Assembly (NCBI GenBank): GCA_903891095.1
Contig: CAITDI010000051.1
Coordinates: 1 to 64,000, forward strand
From: an uncultured bacterium
Lineage (GTDB): Bacteria > Planctomycetota > Phycisphaerae > Phycisphaerales > SM1A02
Reading direction: 5' to 3'
Length of the DNA: 64,000 nucleotides
The notes beneath the pieces were generated by a model, which saw only the letters and a list, made by a program, of their open reading frames with translations, ran no database searches and was not told the DNA's origin. The position numbers and the translations under genes are program-made. Shown in pieces: positions 22,737 through 31,239 of the stretch; position 1 is the stretch's first letter; every line of letters begins with the position of its first letter.

Positions 22737-24089
22737 ATGTCCCAATCTGCTCTCGATACCTTTGTCACCGACAAGACCTTCGCAGACCTCGGCCTCCGGC
22801 CGGCGCTGCTCGAGGGCCTGACCAAGCGCGGGTTCAAGCACCCGACTCGGATCCAGGCGGCCCTCATCCCGGTGGCGCTCACGGGCCGCGACGTCCTCGG
22901 CCAGGCCAAGACCGGCACCGGCAAGACCGCCGCGTTCGGCCTGCCGCTCCTCCACATGCTGGATACGACCGCCGGATTTTCCGCGCTGGTCCTCGTGCCG
23001 ACGCGTGAGCTCGCGATCCAGGTCGCCAAGGAACTCCAGGAACTCGGCAGCTTCGCCAAGGTCCAGACCGTCGCCGTCTACGGCGGCCAGCCGATCAACA
23101 CGCAGCAGAAGCTGCTCGAGAAGCGCCCCCCGATCATCGTCGGCACCCCCGGCCGCGTGATGGACCTCGCCGAGCGCGGCATCCTGCCGTTCGGCGACTT
23201 CCGCTTCGCGATCCTCGACGAAGTCGACCGCATGCTCGACATTGGCTTCCGAGACGACATCCGCAAGATCCTCGGCAGGCTCAAGAAGGTCCCGCAGACC
23301 ATGTTCGTGTCGGCGACCATCTCGCCCGACATCGAGAAGCTCGCCCGCAGCTACATGAAGGATCCCGAGAAGATCGTGACCTTCGAGAAGAGCCTCACCG
23401 TCTCGCAGGTGAAGCAGAGCTACTTCGCGGTCGAGCGCTGGGACAAGCGCCGTCTCCTCCTCCACTTGCTGCGGAAGGAGAACCCCGGCCTCGCGGTCGT
23501 GTTCTGCCGCACCAAGCGCGCCGTGGACGAGGTGACCGAGTACCTCAACAAGCACAAGATCGACGCGCAGGCGATGCACGGCGACCTCTACCAGAAGAAG
23601 CGCGACCAGGTCATGGTCAAGCTCCGCGAGGGCAGCCTCAAGGTGCTCGTCGCCAGCGATCTCGCCGCGCGCGGCCTCGATGTCGACGACATCTCGCACG
23701 TCGTGAACTACGACATGCCCGAGGATCCCGAGGTCTACATCCACCGCATCGGCCGCACCGCGCGCGCCGGCCGCGAGGGCGTGGCGTGGAGCTTCGTGAC
23801 CCCCGACCAGGGCGAGATGCTCACCAACATCGAGATGCTCGCGAACGTCGAGATCCCGACGACCGAGTACGACGACTTCAAGCCGGGTCCCGTGCCCGCC
23901 GACGTCACCGCGATGCGCGAGCACGAGGCCAAGCGCAAGGAAGACCTCCAGGTCACCCGCAGCCGCAGCGCCGGACCCGAAGTCCCCGTTGCGGAGGTCG
24001 TCGATACGTCGATGTTCCCCGATGGCATCGTTCCTGCTGCGCTGCCCGGTCGCCGTCTCGGTGGTCGCGTGCGCACGAACCGCCGCTGA
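22737..24089 (+). CDS. DEAD-box RNA helicase
   Basis: 450 residues. All core motifs are present: the Q motif (FADLGLRPALLEGLTKRGFKHPTRIQ), AKTGTGKT (motif I), PTRELAIQ (Ia), TPGRVMDL (Ib), DEVD (motif II, here with Val in place of Ala), SAT (III), VFCRTKRAVDEV (IV), ASDLAARGLDVDDISHVVNYD (V) and HRIGRTARAG (VI). The C-terminal 90 residues are a charged, low-complexity tail ending GGRVRTNRR. Such enzymes unwind RNA duplexes in ribosome assembly or decay. The start ATG at 22737 has only a weak ribosome site. Followed 9 bases later by psuG. Confidence 0.95.
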   Translation: MSQSALDTFVTDKTFADLGLRPALLEGLTKRGFKHPTRIQAALIPVALTGRDVLGQAKTGTGKTAAFGLPLLHMLDTTAGFSALVLVPTRELAIQVAKELQELGSFAKVQTVAVYGGQPINTQQKLLEKRPPIIVGTPGRVMDLAERGILPFGDFRFAILDEVDRMLDIGFRDDIRKILGRLKKVPQTMFVSATISPDIEKLARSYMKDPEKIVTFEKSLTVSQVKQSYFAVERWDKRRLLLHLLRKENPGLAVVFCRTKRAVDEVTEYLNKHKIDAQAMHGDLYQKKRDQVMVKLREGSLKVLVASDLAARGLDVDDISHVVNYDMPEDPEVYIHRIGRTARAGREGVAWSFVTPDQGEMLTNIEMLANVEIPTTEYDDFKPGPVPADVTAMREHEAKRKEDLQVTRSRSAGPEVPVAEVVDTSMFPDGIVPAALPGRRLGGRVRTNRR

Positions 24090-24098
24090 GTGCATCGC

Positions 24099-25139
24099 AT
24101 GACGGTGCACGCTGCCACGAAGTCGGGATTCGTTCGCACCTCGGCCGAGGTGGCCGATGCGCTTGCATCGGGCCGCCCCGTCGTGGCGCTCGAGACTGCC
24201 GCGGTCACGCATGGACTCCCGCGCGAGCCGCTCGCTTCGATGCCCGCGTACCTGAGCGATGAGACCACGCCCGCGCCGATCCGCGCGTGCTTTGGCGCAT
24301 CGACGCCCGTGCATCTCGCGCTCGGACTCGCGCTGGCCGCGGCCGCGCGGGCAGAAGGCGCGGTGCCCGCGGTCGTCGGCATGCTGCGCGGACAGCTCGT
24401 GATCGGCCTCACCACGGCGGAACTCGAGGAGATCGCGCACGCGCGCGACGTGCACAAGGTTTCCGCGCGCGATGCGGCGCTCGTCGCGGCGCGCGGCGGT
24501 ACCGGCGGCACCACCGTCGCAGGAACACTGCTCGCGTGCCGGCTTGCATCGCCCACGCCGATTCGCGTGTTCGCAACCGGCGGCATCGGCGGCGTGCATC
24601 GCGGCTACGCGGAACGACCCGACATTTCCGCCGACCTGATCGCGATCCGCGACACAGGCACGATGGTCATCACCGCGGGCGCGAAATCCATCCTCGACCT
24701 GCCCGCGACCGTCGAGATGCTCGACACGCTTGGCGTACCGCTGCTTGGGCTGGGAACCCCGTATTTCCCGCGGTTTCTCTCGGCGGGCAACGCGGAGCTC
24801 CTGGTCAACGCCGAAGTCTCCGACGAGCGCCACGCCGCCGCGGTGTTTGCCGCGCATCAGGCGTTCCATCCCGATCGCGGCGCGCTGCTCTGCGTGCCGC
24901 CGCTCGCAAAGCATGCGCTGCCTGCGGAGATGATGGAACGCGCCATCGCCGACGGCCTCGCCGAGTGCGCAAAGACTGGTGCGCACGGGCCTGAGGTCAC
25001 TCCCGTGCTGCTCTCGGCGGTTGCCCGCGCAACCAAGGGCGCATCGCTCGCGACCAACCTCGCCGTGCTCATCCACAACGCCCGCGTCGGCGCGCGCGTG
25101 GCGAGCGCGCTCGCTTCCCAAATGCGGGACGCGAACTGA
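24099..25139 (+). CDS. psuG: Pseudouridine-5'-phosphate glycosidase
   Basis: 346 residues. VVALETAAVTHGLPREP holds the conserved Glu, [46 protein letters not shown] and ITAGAKSILDLPATVEMLDTLGV hold the family motifs with the catalytic Lys in AGAKS. The family cleaves the C-C bond of pseudouridine phosphate to uracil and ribose phosphate. There is no psuK kinase next to it, though fusions are common elsewhere. ATG at 24099 is used; a GTG at 24090 is possible. It is probably cotranscribed with the helicase gene, a fitting context for RNA turnover. Confidence 0.93.
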   Translation: MTVHAATKSGFVRTSAEVADALASGRPVVALETAAVTHGLPREPLASMPAYLSDETTPAPIRACFGASTPVHLALGLALAAAARAEGAVPAVVGMLRGQLVIGLTTAELEEIAHARDVHKVSARDAALVAARGGTGGTTVAGTLLACRLASPTPIRVFATGGIGGVHRGYAERPDISADLIAIRDTGTMVITAGAKSILDLPATVEMLDTLGVPLLGLGTPYFPRFLSAGNAELLVNAEVSDERHAAAVFAAHQAFHPDRGALLCVPPLAKHALPAEMMERAIADGLAECAKTGAHGPEVTPVLLSAVARATKGASLATNLAVLIHNARVGARVASALASQMRDAN

Positions 25140-25140
25140 C

Positions 25141-25169
25141 TTGACACTCGCATCCCGTTCTGTTTGAGT
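25141..25169 (+). promoter_or_regulatory. Possible promoter of rho
   Basis: TTGACA at 25141-25146 begins right after the psuG stop; with a 17-base spacer the -10 would be TTGAGT (25164-25169), a poor match. If real, rho has a leader of over 200 bases, as is common for autoregulated rho genes. Confidence 0.3.
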
Positions 25170-25394
25170 ACCTTTGTCGCGGGCGAGCACTCGCCCCGAC
25201 GCCGATGACCACGCTGAGGGAGTCCGCACCGCGCGATGAGCGCAGACCGTGCACCAGACTCCTCCGTCCGGGACATCCGCGCTGAAGCCCCGCACATCCT
25301 CGATCGAACGCCGCGGCACTCCCCCGCCTCGGCCCGCGCTGCTCGTGCAGGGACATCCGTCCATCGCACCCCGCCGCGCAAAGTCGATCGGCAC

Positions 25395-27515
25395 ATGGTT
25401 CACAAGATGGCTGCCAAGAAGTCTGCATCGAAGAAGACCGTCAAGAAGACGACCACCAAGAAGGCAACGCCCGACAAGGCGGAGCCGGTGAAGAAGAAGG
25501 TCACCAAGAAGGTGGCCTCGAAGGTTGTCGCCTCGAAGGCCGTCGATGCGCCGAAGCCGGCCGCAAAGCCCGCTGCCAAGAAGGCCGCGACGAAGCCTGT
25601 TGCGAAGCCCGCGGTGGTGAAGCCCGCTGCAGCGAACACCGTGAGCGCCAAGCCCGCCGCGAAGGCACCGCGCGCGCCGAAGATTTCGGCTGCGATCGCG
25701 CCCGCGGTCCCCGCCCCTGCGCCTGTTCCCGTCGCGCGCGTCGAGCCGCCAGCTCCGCCCGCGCCGCCGTCGGCACCGATCGTGATCGAGGTCAAGGCAC
25801 CCGCGCAGCAGCACCACCATCATCAGCAGCAGCAGCAGCGGCGCGATGAGCAGCCGCGCCAGAATCACGGTCACCAGCAGCACCAAGCTCAAACACCCGA
25901 TCAACCGAACAACGGTCAACAGCCGCAGCAAGGCGGCGGTCAGGACCACGGCAACGGCATGCCCGGCGAGGGCGGCGGCAAGCGTCGTCGACGCCGTCGG
26001 CGGAGGAGGCGCGGCGGTGGTGGCGGCGACGCCAACAATCCTCAAGGTCAACAGGGCGCGCAGCACAACGGCCAGCAGCAGCAGCAGCAGCAGCAGCAAG
26101 GTGGCGGTCAGCAGCAAGGCGGCAACCAGCAGCAGCGACAGCAGCACGGTGGTGGTCAGCACAACCAGCAGCAGCGCCAGAACCAGCACCAGCAGCGGAA
26201 CCCGCAGCAGCAACAGCAGCACAACCAGCAGCGCCGCGGCCCCGCGCCCAATGCTGCCGAGGACGAAGGCGACAACTACGACGGTCCCGACGACGACTTC
26301 GACGGTGATGACGACACCGACGAGGGCGGATCTCCCAACCCTCAGAACGGGCAGCAGAACGGCCAGCAAGCTCCCGAGCCACCGCCGTTCGAGTGCCAGG
26401 GCATTCTCGAGTGGACCGGCAACGCCGAAGGCCGCATCCGTCAGTTTGGCGACGGCCTCATCGAGAACAGCAACGATCCGTGGGTTCCGCTCGCGCTCGC
26501 GCAGCAGTACACGCTGCGTCACGCGCAGCGCATCGTGGCCGAGGCGGTCCTTCGCAAGCCCAAGCGCAAGCGTCGTGGCCCGCGCCAGACGCGCGCGACG
26601 GTCACGCGCATCATCTCGATCGAAGGCATTCCGCCCGAGGAGTACGCCAAGCGCAAGTCGTTCGCCGACTTCACCGCGCTTGATCCGCAGCCGCGGCTTT
26701 CGCTTGAATACAAGGGCTGCCCGCCGTCGTGCCGCTTGATCGACCTGTTCTGCCCGATTGGATTCGGCACGCGCGGACTCATCGTCGCGCCGCCGAAGGC
26801 CGGCAAGACGATGCTCCTGCAGAACATCGCGTACGGCATCAAGCGCAACCATCCTCAGGTCGAGCTGGTGGCGCTGTTGATCGACGAGCGCCCCGAGGAA
26901 GTCACCGACTTCAAGCGCAACGTGCCCGCGCACGTGCTCGCGAGTTCGAACGACCAGGACCTCGAGCGGCATCTGTCGCTGGGAATCCTCGCGATCGAGC
27001 GCGCCAAGCGCATGGTCGAGGCCGGCAAGGACGTCGTCGTGCTGCTCGACTCGCTCACGCGACTCGGCCGCGCGTTCAACAACAGCCGCAGGTACGGCTC
27101 GTCGGGCCGCACGATGTCGGGCGGCGTCGACTCGCGCGCGCTCGAGGTGCCCAAGCAGCTGTTCGGCGCGGCGCGCAAGTGCGAGGAAGGCGGCTCGCTG
27201 ACCATCATCGCGACCTGCCTCGTCGACACGGGTTCGCGCGCGGACCAGGTCATCTTCGAGGAGTTCAAGGGCACCGGCAACATGGAGCTCATCCTCGACC
27301 GGTCGATCTCCGAGAAGCGCATCTTCCCCGCGATCAACCTCGCGGCGAGCGGCACGCGCAAGGAGCATCTGCTGATGCCCGACCGCGAGTTCAAGACGGT
27401 GACCGCGCTGCGGCGCCGGCTCATGGCGGTTCCGCCGCACGCGCAGATCGAGCAGCTGCTCGCGGCGTGCCAGCGGTTCGAGTCGAACGAGCTGATGGTC
27501 GGCGGCGCGAGCTGA
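25395..27515 (+). CDS. rho: Transcription termination factor Rho with a ~330-residue disordered N-terminal extension
   Basis: 706 residues, far longer than the usual 420. Residues 1-140 are Lys/Ala/Pro-rich (AAKKSASKKTVKKTTTKK); 140-330 are rich in Q, N, H and G, with a run of nine Gln encoded by CAG repeats (26073-26099) and an Arg block GGGKRRRRRRRRRRGGGGG-like segment near 195. The normal Rho begins near residue 332 (FECQGILEWTGNAEG), with the RNA-binding OB fold, then Walker A APPKAGKT near 466, Walker B VVVLLDSLTR and GTGNMELILDR. The hexamer threads RNA and ends transcription. The start at 25395 is chosen over 25407 only by length. SpoU gene follows by 6 bases. Confidence 0.96.
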   Translation: MVHKMAAKKSASKKTVKKTTTKKATPDKAEPVKKKVTKKVASKVVASKAVDAPKPAAKPAAKKAATKPVAKPAVVKPAAANTVSAKPAAKAPRAPKISAAIAPAVPAPAPVPVARVEPPAPPAPPSAPIVIEVKAPAQQHHHHQQQQQRRDEQPRQNHGHQQHQAQTPDQPNNGQQPQQGGGQDHGNGMPGEGGGKRRRRRRRRRRGGGGGDANNPQGQQGAQHNGQQQQQQQQQGGGQQQGGNQQQRQQHGGGQHNQQQRQNQHQQRNPQQQQQHNQQRRGPAPNAAEDEGDNYDGPDDDFDGDDDTDEGGSPNPQNGQQNGQQAPEPPPFECQGILEWTGNAEGRIRQFGDGLIENSNDPWVPLALAQQYTLRHAQRIVAEAVLRKPKRKRRGPRQTRATVTRIISIEGIPPEEYAKRKSFADFTALDPQPRLSLEYKGCPPSCRLIDLFCPIGFGTRGLIVAPPKAGKTMLLQNIAYGIKRNHPQVELVALLIDERPEEVTDFKRNVPAHVLASSNDQDLERHLSLGILAIERAKRMVEAGKDVVVLLDSLTRLGRAFNNSRRYGSSGRTMSGGVDSRALEVPKQLFGAARKCEEGGSLTIIATCLVDTGSRADQVIFEEFKGTGNMELILDRSISEKRIFPAINLAASGTRKEHLLMPDREFKTVTALRRRLMAVPPHAQIEQLLAACQRFESNELMVGGAS

Positions 27516-27521
27516 TGCACC

Positions 27522-28406
27522 ATGCAGCTCGTCGAAGTCGACGTCCACGACCCGAGGCTTGATGCGTTTCGCGGCATCCGCGACCGCGAGCTGCGCGGCA
27601 CGCTCGGGCTGCACGCGATCGAGAGCGAGCGCGTGGTGCGGCGCTTTCTCACCGCGGCGGCGCGGCGGCGCGCGCATCCGATGCCGCCCGTTCTCGAGCC
27701 GCATGCGCTGCTCGTGACGCCCGACGCGCTGGAGCGGCTCGGCGACATCCTCGCGGAGTTTCCCGCGCTTTCCGTCTACCGCTGCGCGGGCGAGCAGGCG
27801 CTCAACGACATCACGGGATACACGATGCACTCGGGCGCGGTCGCGCTCGGCGTGCGGCACGACGACGGCTCGGTCGCCGAGCTCGCCGCGTGCCTCGCGC
27901 GCATGCCCGTCGCGGGCCGCGATGTGCTCGTCGCGATGGACGGCATCACGCAGACCGACAACGTGGGCGCGATCTTTCGCAACGCCGCGAGCTTTGGCGC
28001 GCGCGGCGTGATCCTCTCTCCACGCGCGAGCGATCCGCTCCTGCGAAAGACGCTGCGCGTCTCGATGGGCCGCGCGGTCAACCTGCCGTGGGCGCGCGCG
28101 CGCAACGACGAGTGGCCGCTGTGCCTCGACTCGCTGCGCCGCGAGCACGGCTACGCGATCATCGCCGGCGAGGACACGCCGAACGCCGTGGAACTCGCGC
28201 GTTTCGCGCCACCCGCCAAGTCGATCGTCGTGTTCGGCGCCGAGCAGGACGGCGTCTCACGCGCGGTGCTCGACATGGCCGACGCCGTCGTCAAGATCCC
28301 GATGCTCGCGCCTGGCACCGAGCTCGCCGACGCGCTCGCGAGCGATCCGCCGAGCCTCAACGTGAGCATCGCGAGCGCGGTGATCCTCCACCACCTGATG
28401 GCGTGA
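27522..28406 (+). CDS. SpoU/TrmH family RNA 2'-O-methyltransferase
   Basis: 294 residues. The three SPOUT knot motifs are in the C-terminal half: DNVGAIFRNAASFGARGVIL (motif 1, residues ~146-165), VFGAEQDGVS (motif 2) and IPMLAPG...LNVSIASAVILHHL (motif 3). An N-terminal substrate-binding domain of about 110 residues precedes them. It should transfer methyl to a ribose 2'-OH of tRNA or rRNA; the position cannot be read. It starts 6 bases after the rho stop and is surely cotranscribed. Confidence 0.92.
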   Translation: MQLVEVDVHDPRLDAFRGIRDRELRGTLGLHAIESERVVRRFLTAAARRRAHPMPPVLEPHALLVTPDALERLGDILAEFPALSVYRCAGEQALNDITGYTMHSGAVALGVRHDDGSVAELAACLARMPVAGRDVLVAMDGITQTDNVGAIFRNAASFGARGVILSPRASDPLLRKTLRVSMGRAVNLPWARARNDEWPLCLDSLRREHGYAIIAGEDTPNAVELARFAPPAKSIVVFGAEQDGVSRAVLDMADAVVKIPMLAPGTELADALASDPPSLNVSIASAVILHHLMA

Positions 28407-28411
28407 CGCGC

Positions 28412-28452
28412 GTGAAAAAGTCCGCAGCCCCCGGATTTCGCCGAGGGCTGCG
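28412..28452 (-). terminator. Terminator downstream of murA
   Basis: Stem CGCAGCCC (28423-28430) with GGGCTGCG (28445-28452); on the minus strand it is followed by GACTTTTTCAC. Lies between convergent genes, so it may serve both. Confidence 0.75.
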
Positions 28453-28489
28453 TGTTCCACGTTTGAAGTCGTGAGAGATCCGCGTGCGC

Positions 28490-29833
28490 TCAGCCTTCGC
28501 TGGACGCCGCCATCTCGACCACCTGGCCGAGCGCGGGCGCAACCTCGCGCGGACGGATGCGCTCGATGCGCGCGCCGAGCGCGTTGAGCTGCTCTTCCAT
28601 CTGCGTGTAGCCACGGTCGAGGTGGTAGATGCGCGACACGTCGGTCACGCCCTCGGCCGCGAGGCCTGCGAGCACAAGGCACGCGCTCGCGCGGAGATCG
28701 CTCGCCATCACGGGTGCGCCCTTGAGCGGCGCGCCGCCGGCGACGACGCAGGTCGGACCCTGACGGTAGATCTGCGCGCCCATGCGCGAGAGTTCCGCCA
28801 CGTGCATGAAGCGCTCGGGGTAGATCTTCTCGGTGATGATCGAGTTGCCGCCCGCGAGGCAGAGCAGCGTCATGAACTGCGCCTGCAGGTCGGTCGGGAA
28901 GCCGGGGTGCGGCTGCGTGGTGATCTGCGTGGGCTTGAGGATGCGCTCGCTGGTCACGCGCACGGTTCCGTGCATCGGATCATCGTGGCCACCGATCAGC
29001 TCGACGTGCACGCCGATCTCGTTGAACCGGTCGATCACCGCCAGCATGCCGTCGTAGGGGAACTCGTCGAGCGTGACATCGCCGTTGGTCACGGCCGCGG
29101 CGACCGCGTAGGTGCCGGCGACGATGCGGTCGGGGATCACGGTGTGGTCGGCCGAGCCGAGGCTGTCGACGCCGTGGATCACGAGGCGCGGTCCGCCCGC
29201 GCCTTCAATGCGGGCGCCCATCTTGTTGAGCAGGTTGGCGAGGTCGACGACCTCGGGCTCGCACGCCGCGCACTCGATCACGGTGCGGCCCTTGGCCAGC
29301 GCCGCGGCGCACATGACGTTGGCAGTACCGAGAACCGTCGAGCCGTTCGGTCCGCCGAGGAAGATCGTCGCACCCTTCAGGCCATCCGGAGCGGTCACGA
29401 TGATGTCGCCGCCGTTGAGCTCGACCTTGGCGCCGAGCGCCTGCATGCCGCGGAGGTGGAGATCGATCGGACGCGAGCCGAACGCGCAGCCACCGGGCAT
29501 CGCGATCACCGCGCGACGGCGGCGTGCGAGCATCGGGCCGAGCACGCAGATCGACGCGCGCATGGTCTTGACGATGTCGTAGCGGGCGTGGACCTGGTTG
29601 TGGTCCATCACGCGCATCTTCACGGTGCCGCAGTCGCCGTCGACTTCAACGCCGAGCTCGCGGAGCAGGCGCGCCATGTTCGAGATGTCGGAGAGGCACG
29701 GGACGTTCCGCAACGTGATCTGGCCGTCGGTACAGAGCGCGGCAGCCATCAGCGGCAGCGTCGCGTTCTTGGAACCCTCGATCTGAATCCGCCCAGCGAG
29801 TCGGCGGCCACCCTGAATACGGAAGGAGTCCAT
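28490..29833 (-). CDS. murA: UDP-N-acetylglucosamine 1-carboxyvinyltransferase
   Basis: 447 residues. IEGSKNATLPLMAAAL has the catalytic Lys, MPGGCAFGSRPIDLHLRG holds the Cys that fosfomycin modifies, and HPGFPTDLQAQFMTLL and DLRASACLVLAGLAAEG are further signatures. It starts peptidoglycan synthesis by adding enolpyruvate to UDP-GlcNAc. ATG at 29833. Stands alone between a SpoU gene (convergent) and a secreted fibro-slime gene (divergent). The intact Cys predicts fosfomycin sensitivity at the target level. Confidence 0.96.
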   Translation of the reverse strand: MDSFRIQGGRRLAGRIQIEGSKNATLPLMAAALCTDGQITLRNVPCLSDISNMARLLRELGVEVDGDCGTVKMRVMDHNQVHARYDIVKTMRASICVLGPMLARRRRAVIAMPGGCAFGSRPIDLHLRGMQALGAKVELNGGDIIVTAPDGLKGATIFLGGPNGSTVLGTANVMCAAALAKGRTVIECAACEPEVVDLANLLNKMGARIEGAGGPRLVIHGVDSLGSADHTVIPDRIVAGTYAVAAAVTNGDVTLDEFPYDGMLAVIDRFNEIGVHVELIGGHDDPMHGTVRVTSERILKPTQITTQPHPGFPTDLQAQFMTLLCLAGGNSIITEKIYPERFMHVAELSRMGAQIYRQGPTCVVAGGAPLKGAPVMASDLRASACLVLAGLAAEGVTDVSRIYHLDRGYTQMEEQLNALGARIERIRPREVAPALGQVVEMAASSEG

Positions 29834-30151
29834 CGGTACAGCAATCCTTTGCGGGCGTTGTTGACCTCTCCGAGAAGGTCACGGCCTCATGCCTGGCGCC
29901 CATTGTGATGTCGGAACTCGGCGGTCTCAGCGACCGCGCGGATTATGACGTTTGCATCGGCTTTCGGAGGCGATTCGCAACACCTTCTGCGCGATTCTCC
30001 CAACCGCACCTGACAGCGGTCGGCGACACATCCCGCACAGGGGTCCGACCGACTGGTGAATGATGGATGCGATCGCTTGACGCAGGGCAAACTGCATTCG
30101 ACGTTTGATGGAGTGATCTGAGAGGTCGTCCCCTCTGGAAGGAACACAGCC
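29834..30151. other. Divergent intergenic region without a gene
   Basis: 318 bases between murA and the fibro-slime gene. I see no open frame with protein-like pattern and no repeat copy. A TTGACG at 30077 lacks a good -10. GGAAGGA (30137-30143) is the ribosome site of the next gene. Promoters for both genes must lie here. Confidence 0.5.
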
Positions 30152-31063
30152 ATGTCGAACCACAGCAAATTCATCGCCTGCGCCGCACTCGTTGCCGCGG
30201 CCGCACCGCTCGCCATCTCGGCGTACTCGTTGAGCACGCCATCCATGCCGGTGGACACTCCGCCGGCAACCATCACCCTCGCGGGCACCGTCCGTGACTT
30301 CAAGGAGAACGGCGTGACCGGCGGTCACCCGGACTTCGAGATCACGCCGGCCGGCGGCTTCGCGCACTACTGCGACAACGTCAACCCGGTGCTGCCCGCC
30401 GACAAGAAGCCCGTCTTCAAGGGCGGCGGCTTCAGGGTCAAGACCGAGTGGACCAACTCGGCAGGCAAGCCGATCTGCTGGCGCCTGTACAACTCGTCGC
30501 TCGGCGACCACATCGGCGCCAAGTACAGCGGCACCGACTCGGGCGGCATCCAGAACGCCGCCAGCTACGCCAAGTGGTACAAGGACACCGTCGGCACCAA
30601 CGTGTCGGGCGCCCTCAGCCTGACGCTGACCCGCCAGTCGAACGGCTCCTACATCTTCGACTCGCAGACCGACCCGGCCTGCGTCGCACTCGGTGGGTTC
30701 TTCCCGATCGAGCGCCAGCTGTTCGGCAACCCCGGCGGCTCGCCCGACCGTAACTTCCACTTCACCTACGAGTTGCACACCAAGTTCACCTACAAGGCGA
30801 GCGACAACCAGAACTTCAACTTCCGTGGCGACGACGACGTCTGGGTGTTCATCAACAACCAGCTCGTGATCGACATCGGCGGCATCCACGGTGCGGTCGA
30901 GCAGGAAGTGTCGCTCAACCGCCTCGGCCTGGTCGACGGTCAGACCTACGACCTCGACTTCTTCTTCGCCGAGCGTCACCGCACGCAGTCGAACTTCAAG
31001 ATCACCACCAACCTGCAGCTGACGACGGCGAGCGTTCCGACCGTCTCGAACACCTTCGACTGA
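30152..31063 (+). CDS. Secreted fibro-slime domain protein
   Basis: 303 residues with a signal peptide (MSNHSKFIACAALVAAAAPLA, cleavage near ISA). The fibro-slime signatures are clear: the opening TITLAGTVRDFKENGVTGGHPDFE, FNFRGDDDVWVFINNQLVIDIGGIHG near residue 228-253 (the PA14-like calcium-loop region) and GLVDGQTYDLDFFFAERHRTQSNFKI at the end. Proteins of this kind are secreted adhesive or slime components; some bind sugar polymers. It ends soon after the domain, with no sorting tail or membrane anchor. The ribosome site GGAAGGA is strong. No related gene is adjacent. Confidence 0.9.
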   Translation: MSNHSKFIACAALVAAAAPLAISAYSLSTPSMPVDTPPATITLAGTVRDFKENGVTGGHPDFEITPAGGFAHYCDNVNPVLPADKKPVFKGGGFRVKTEWTNSAGKPICWRLYNSSLGDHIGAKYSGTDSGGIQNAASYAKWYKDTVGTNVSGALSLTLTRQSNGSYIFDSQTDPACVALGGFFPIERQLFGNPGGSPDRNFHFTYELHTKFTYKASDNQNFNFRGDDDVWVFINNQLVIDIGGIHGAVEQEVSLNRLGLVDGQTYDLDFFFAERHRTQSNFKITTNLQLTTASVPTVSNTFD

Positions 31064-31227
31064 TCGGACAGCTGCTGGGACGACTCTCAGCCATGCGCGA
31101 AGGACTGGAAGTGGTCCGACGCCCCGCCCCGGGTTCACGCCCGCGGCAACGACGACATGGCACCGGCCGGCGCGAAAGCGCCGGTCGTTCGCGTTTTGGC
31201 GGGATCGACAGGATCGGCGATGCGCCC

Positions 31228-31233
31228 TACATT
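31228..31233 (+). promoter_or_regulatory. -10-like element of the ferredoxin-NADP reductase gene (near-leaderless)
   Basis: TACATT ends 6 bases before the ATG at 31240, with no ribosome site between. Confidence 0.4.
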
Positions 31234-31239
31234 CGCGGG

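Noticed and set aside
22734-28148. Very long open frame of 1804 codons on the minus strand
   Set aside because: It lies antisense to the helicase, psuG, rho and SpoU genes; in GC-rich DNA such frames arise from codon bias. Its composition (Arg, Ala, Leu, Asp runs) shows no domain.
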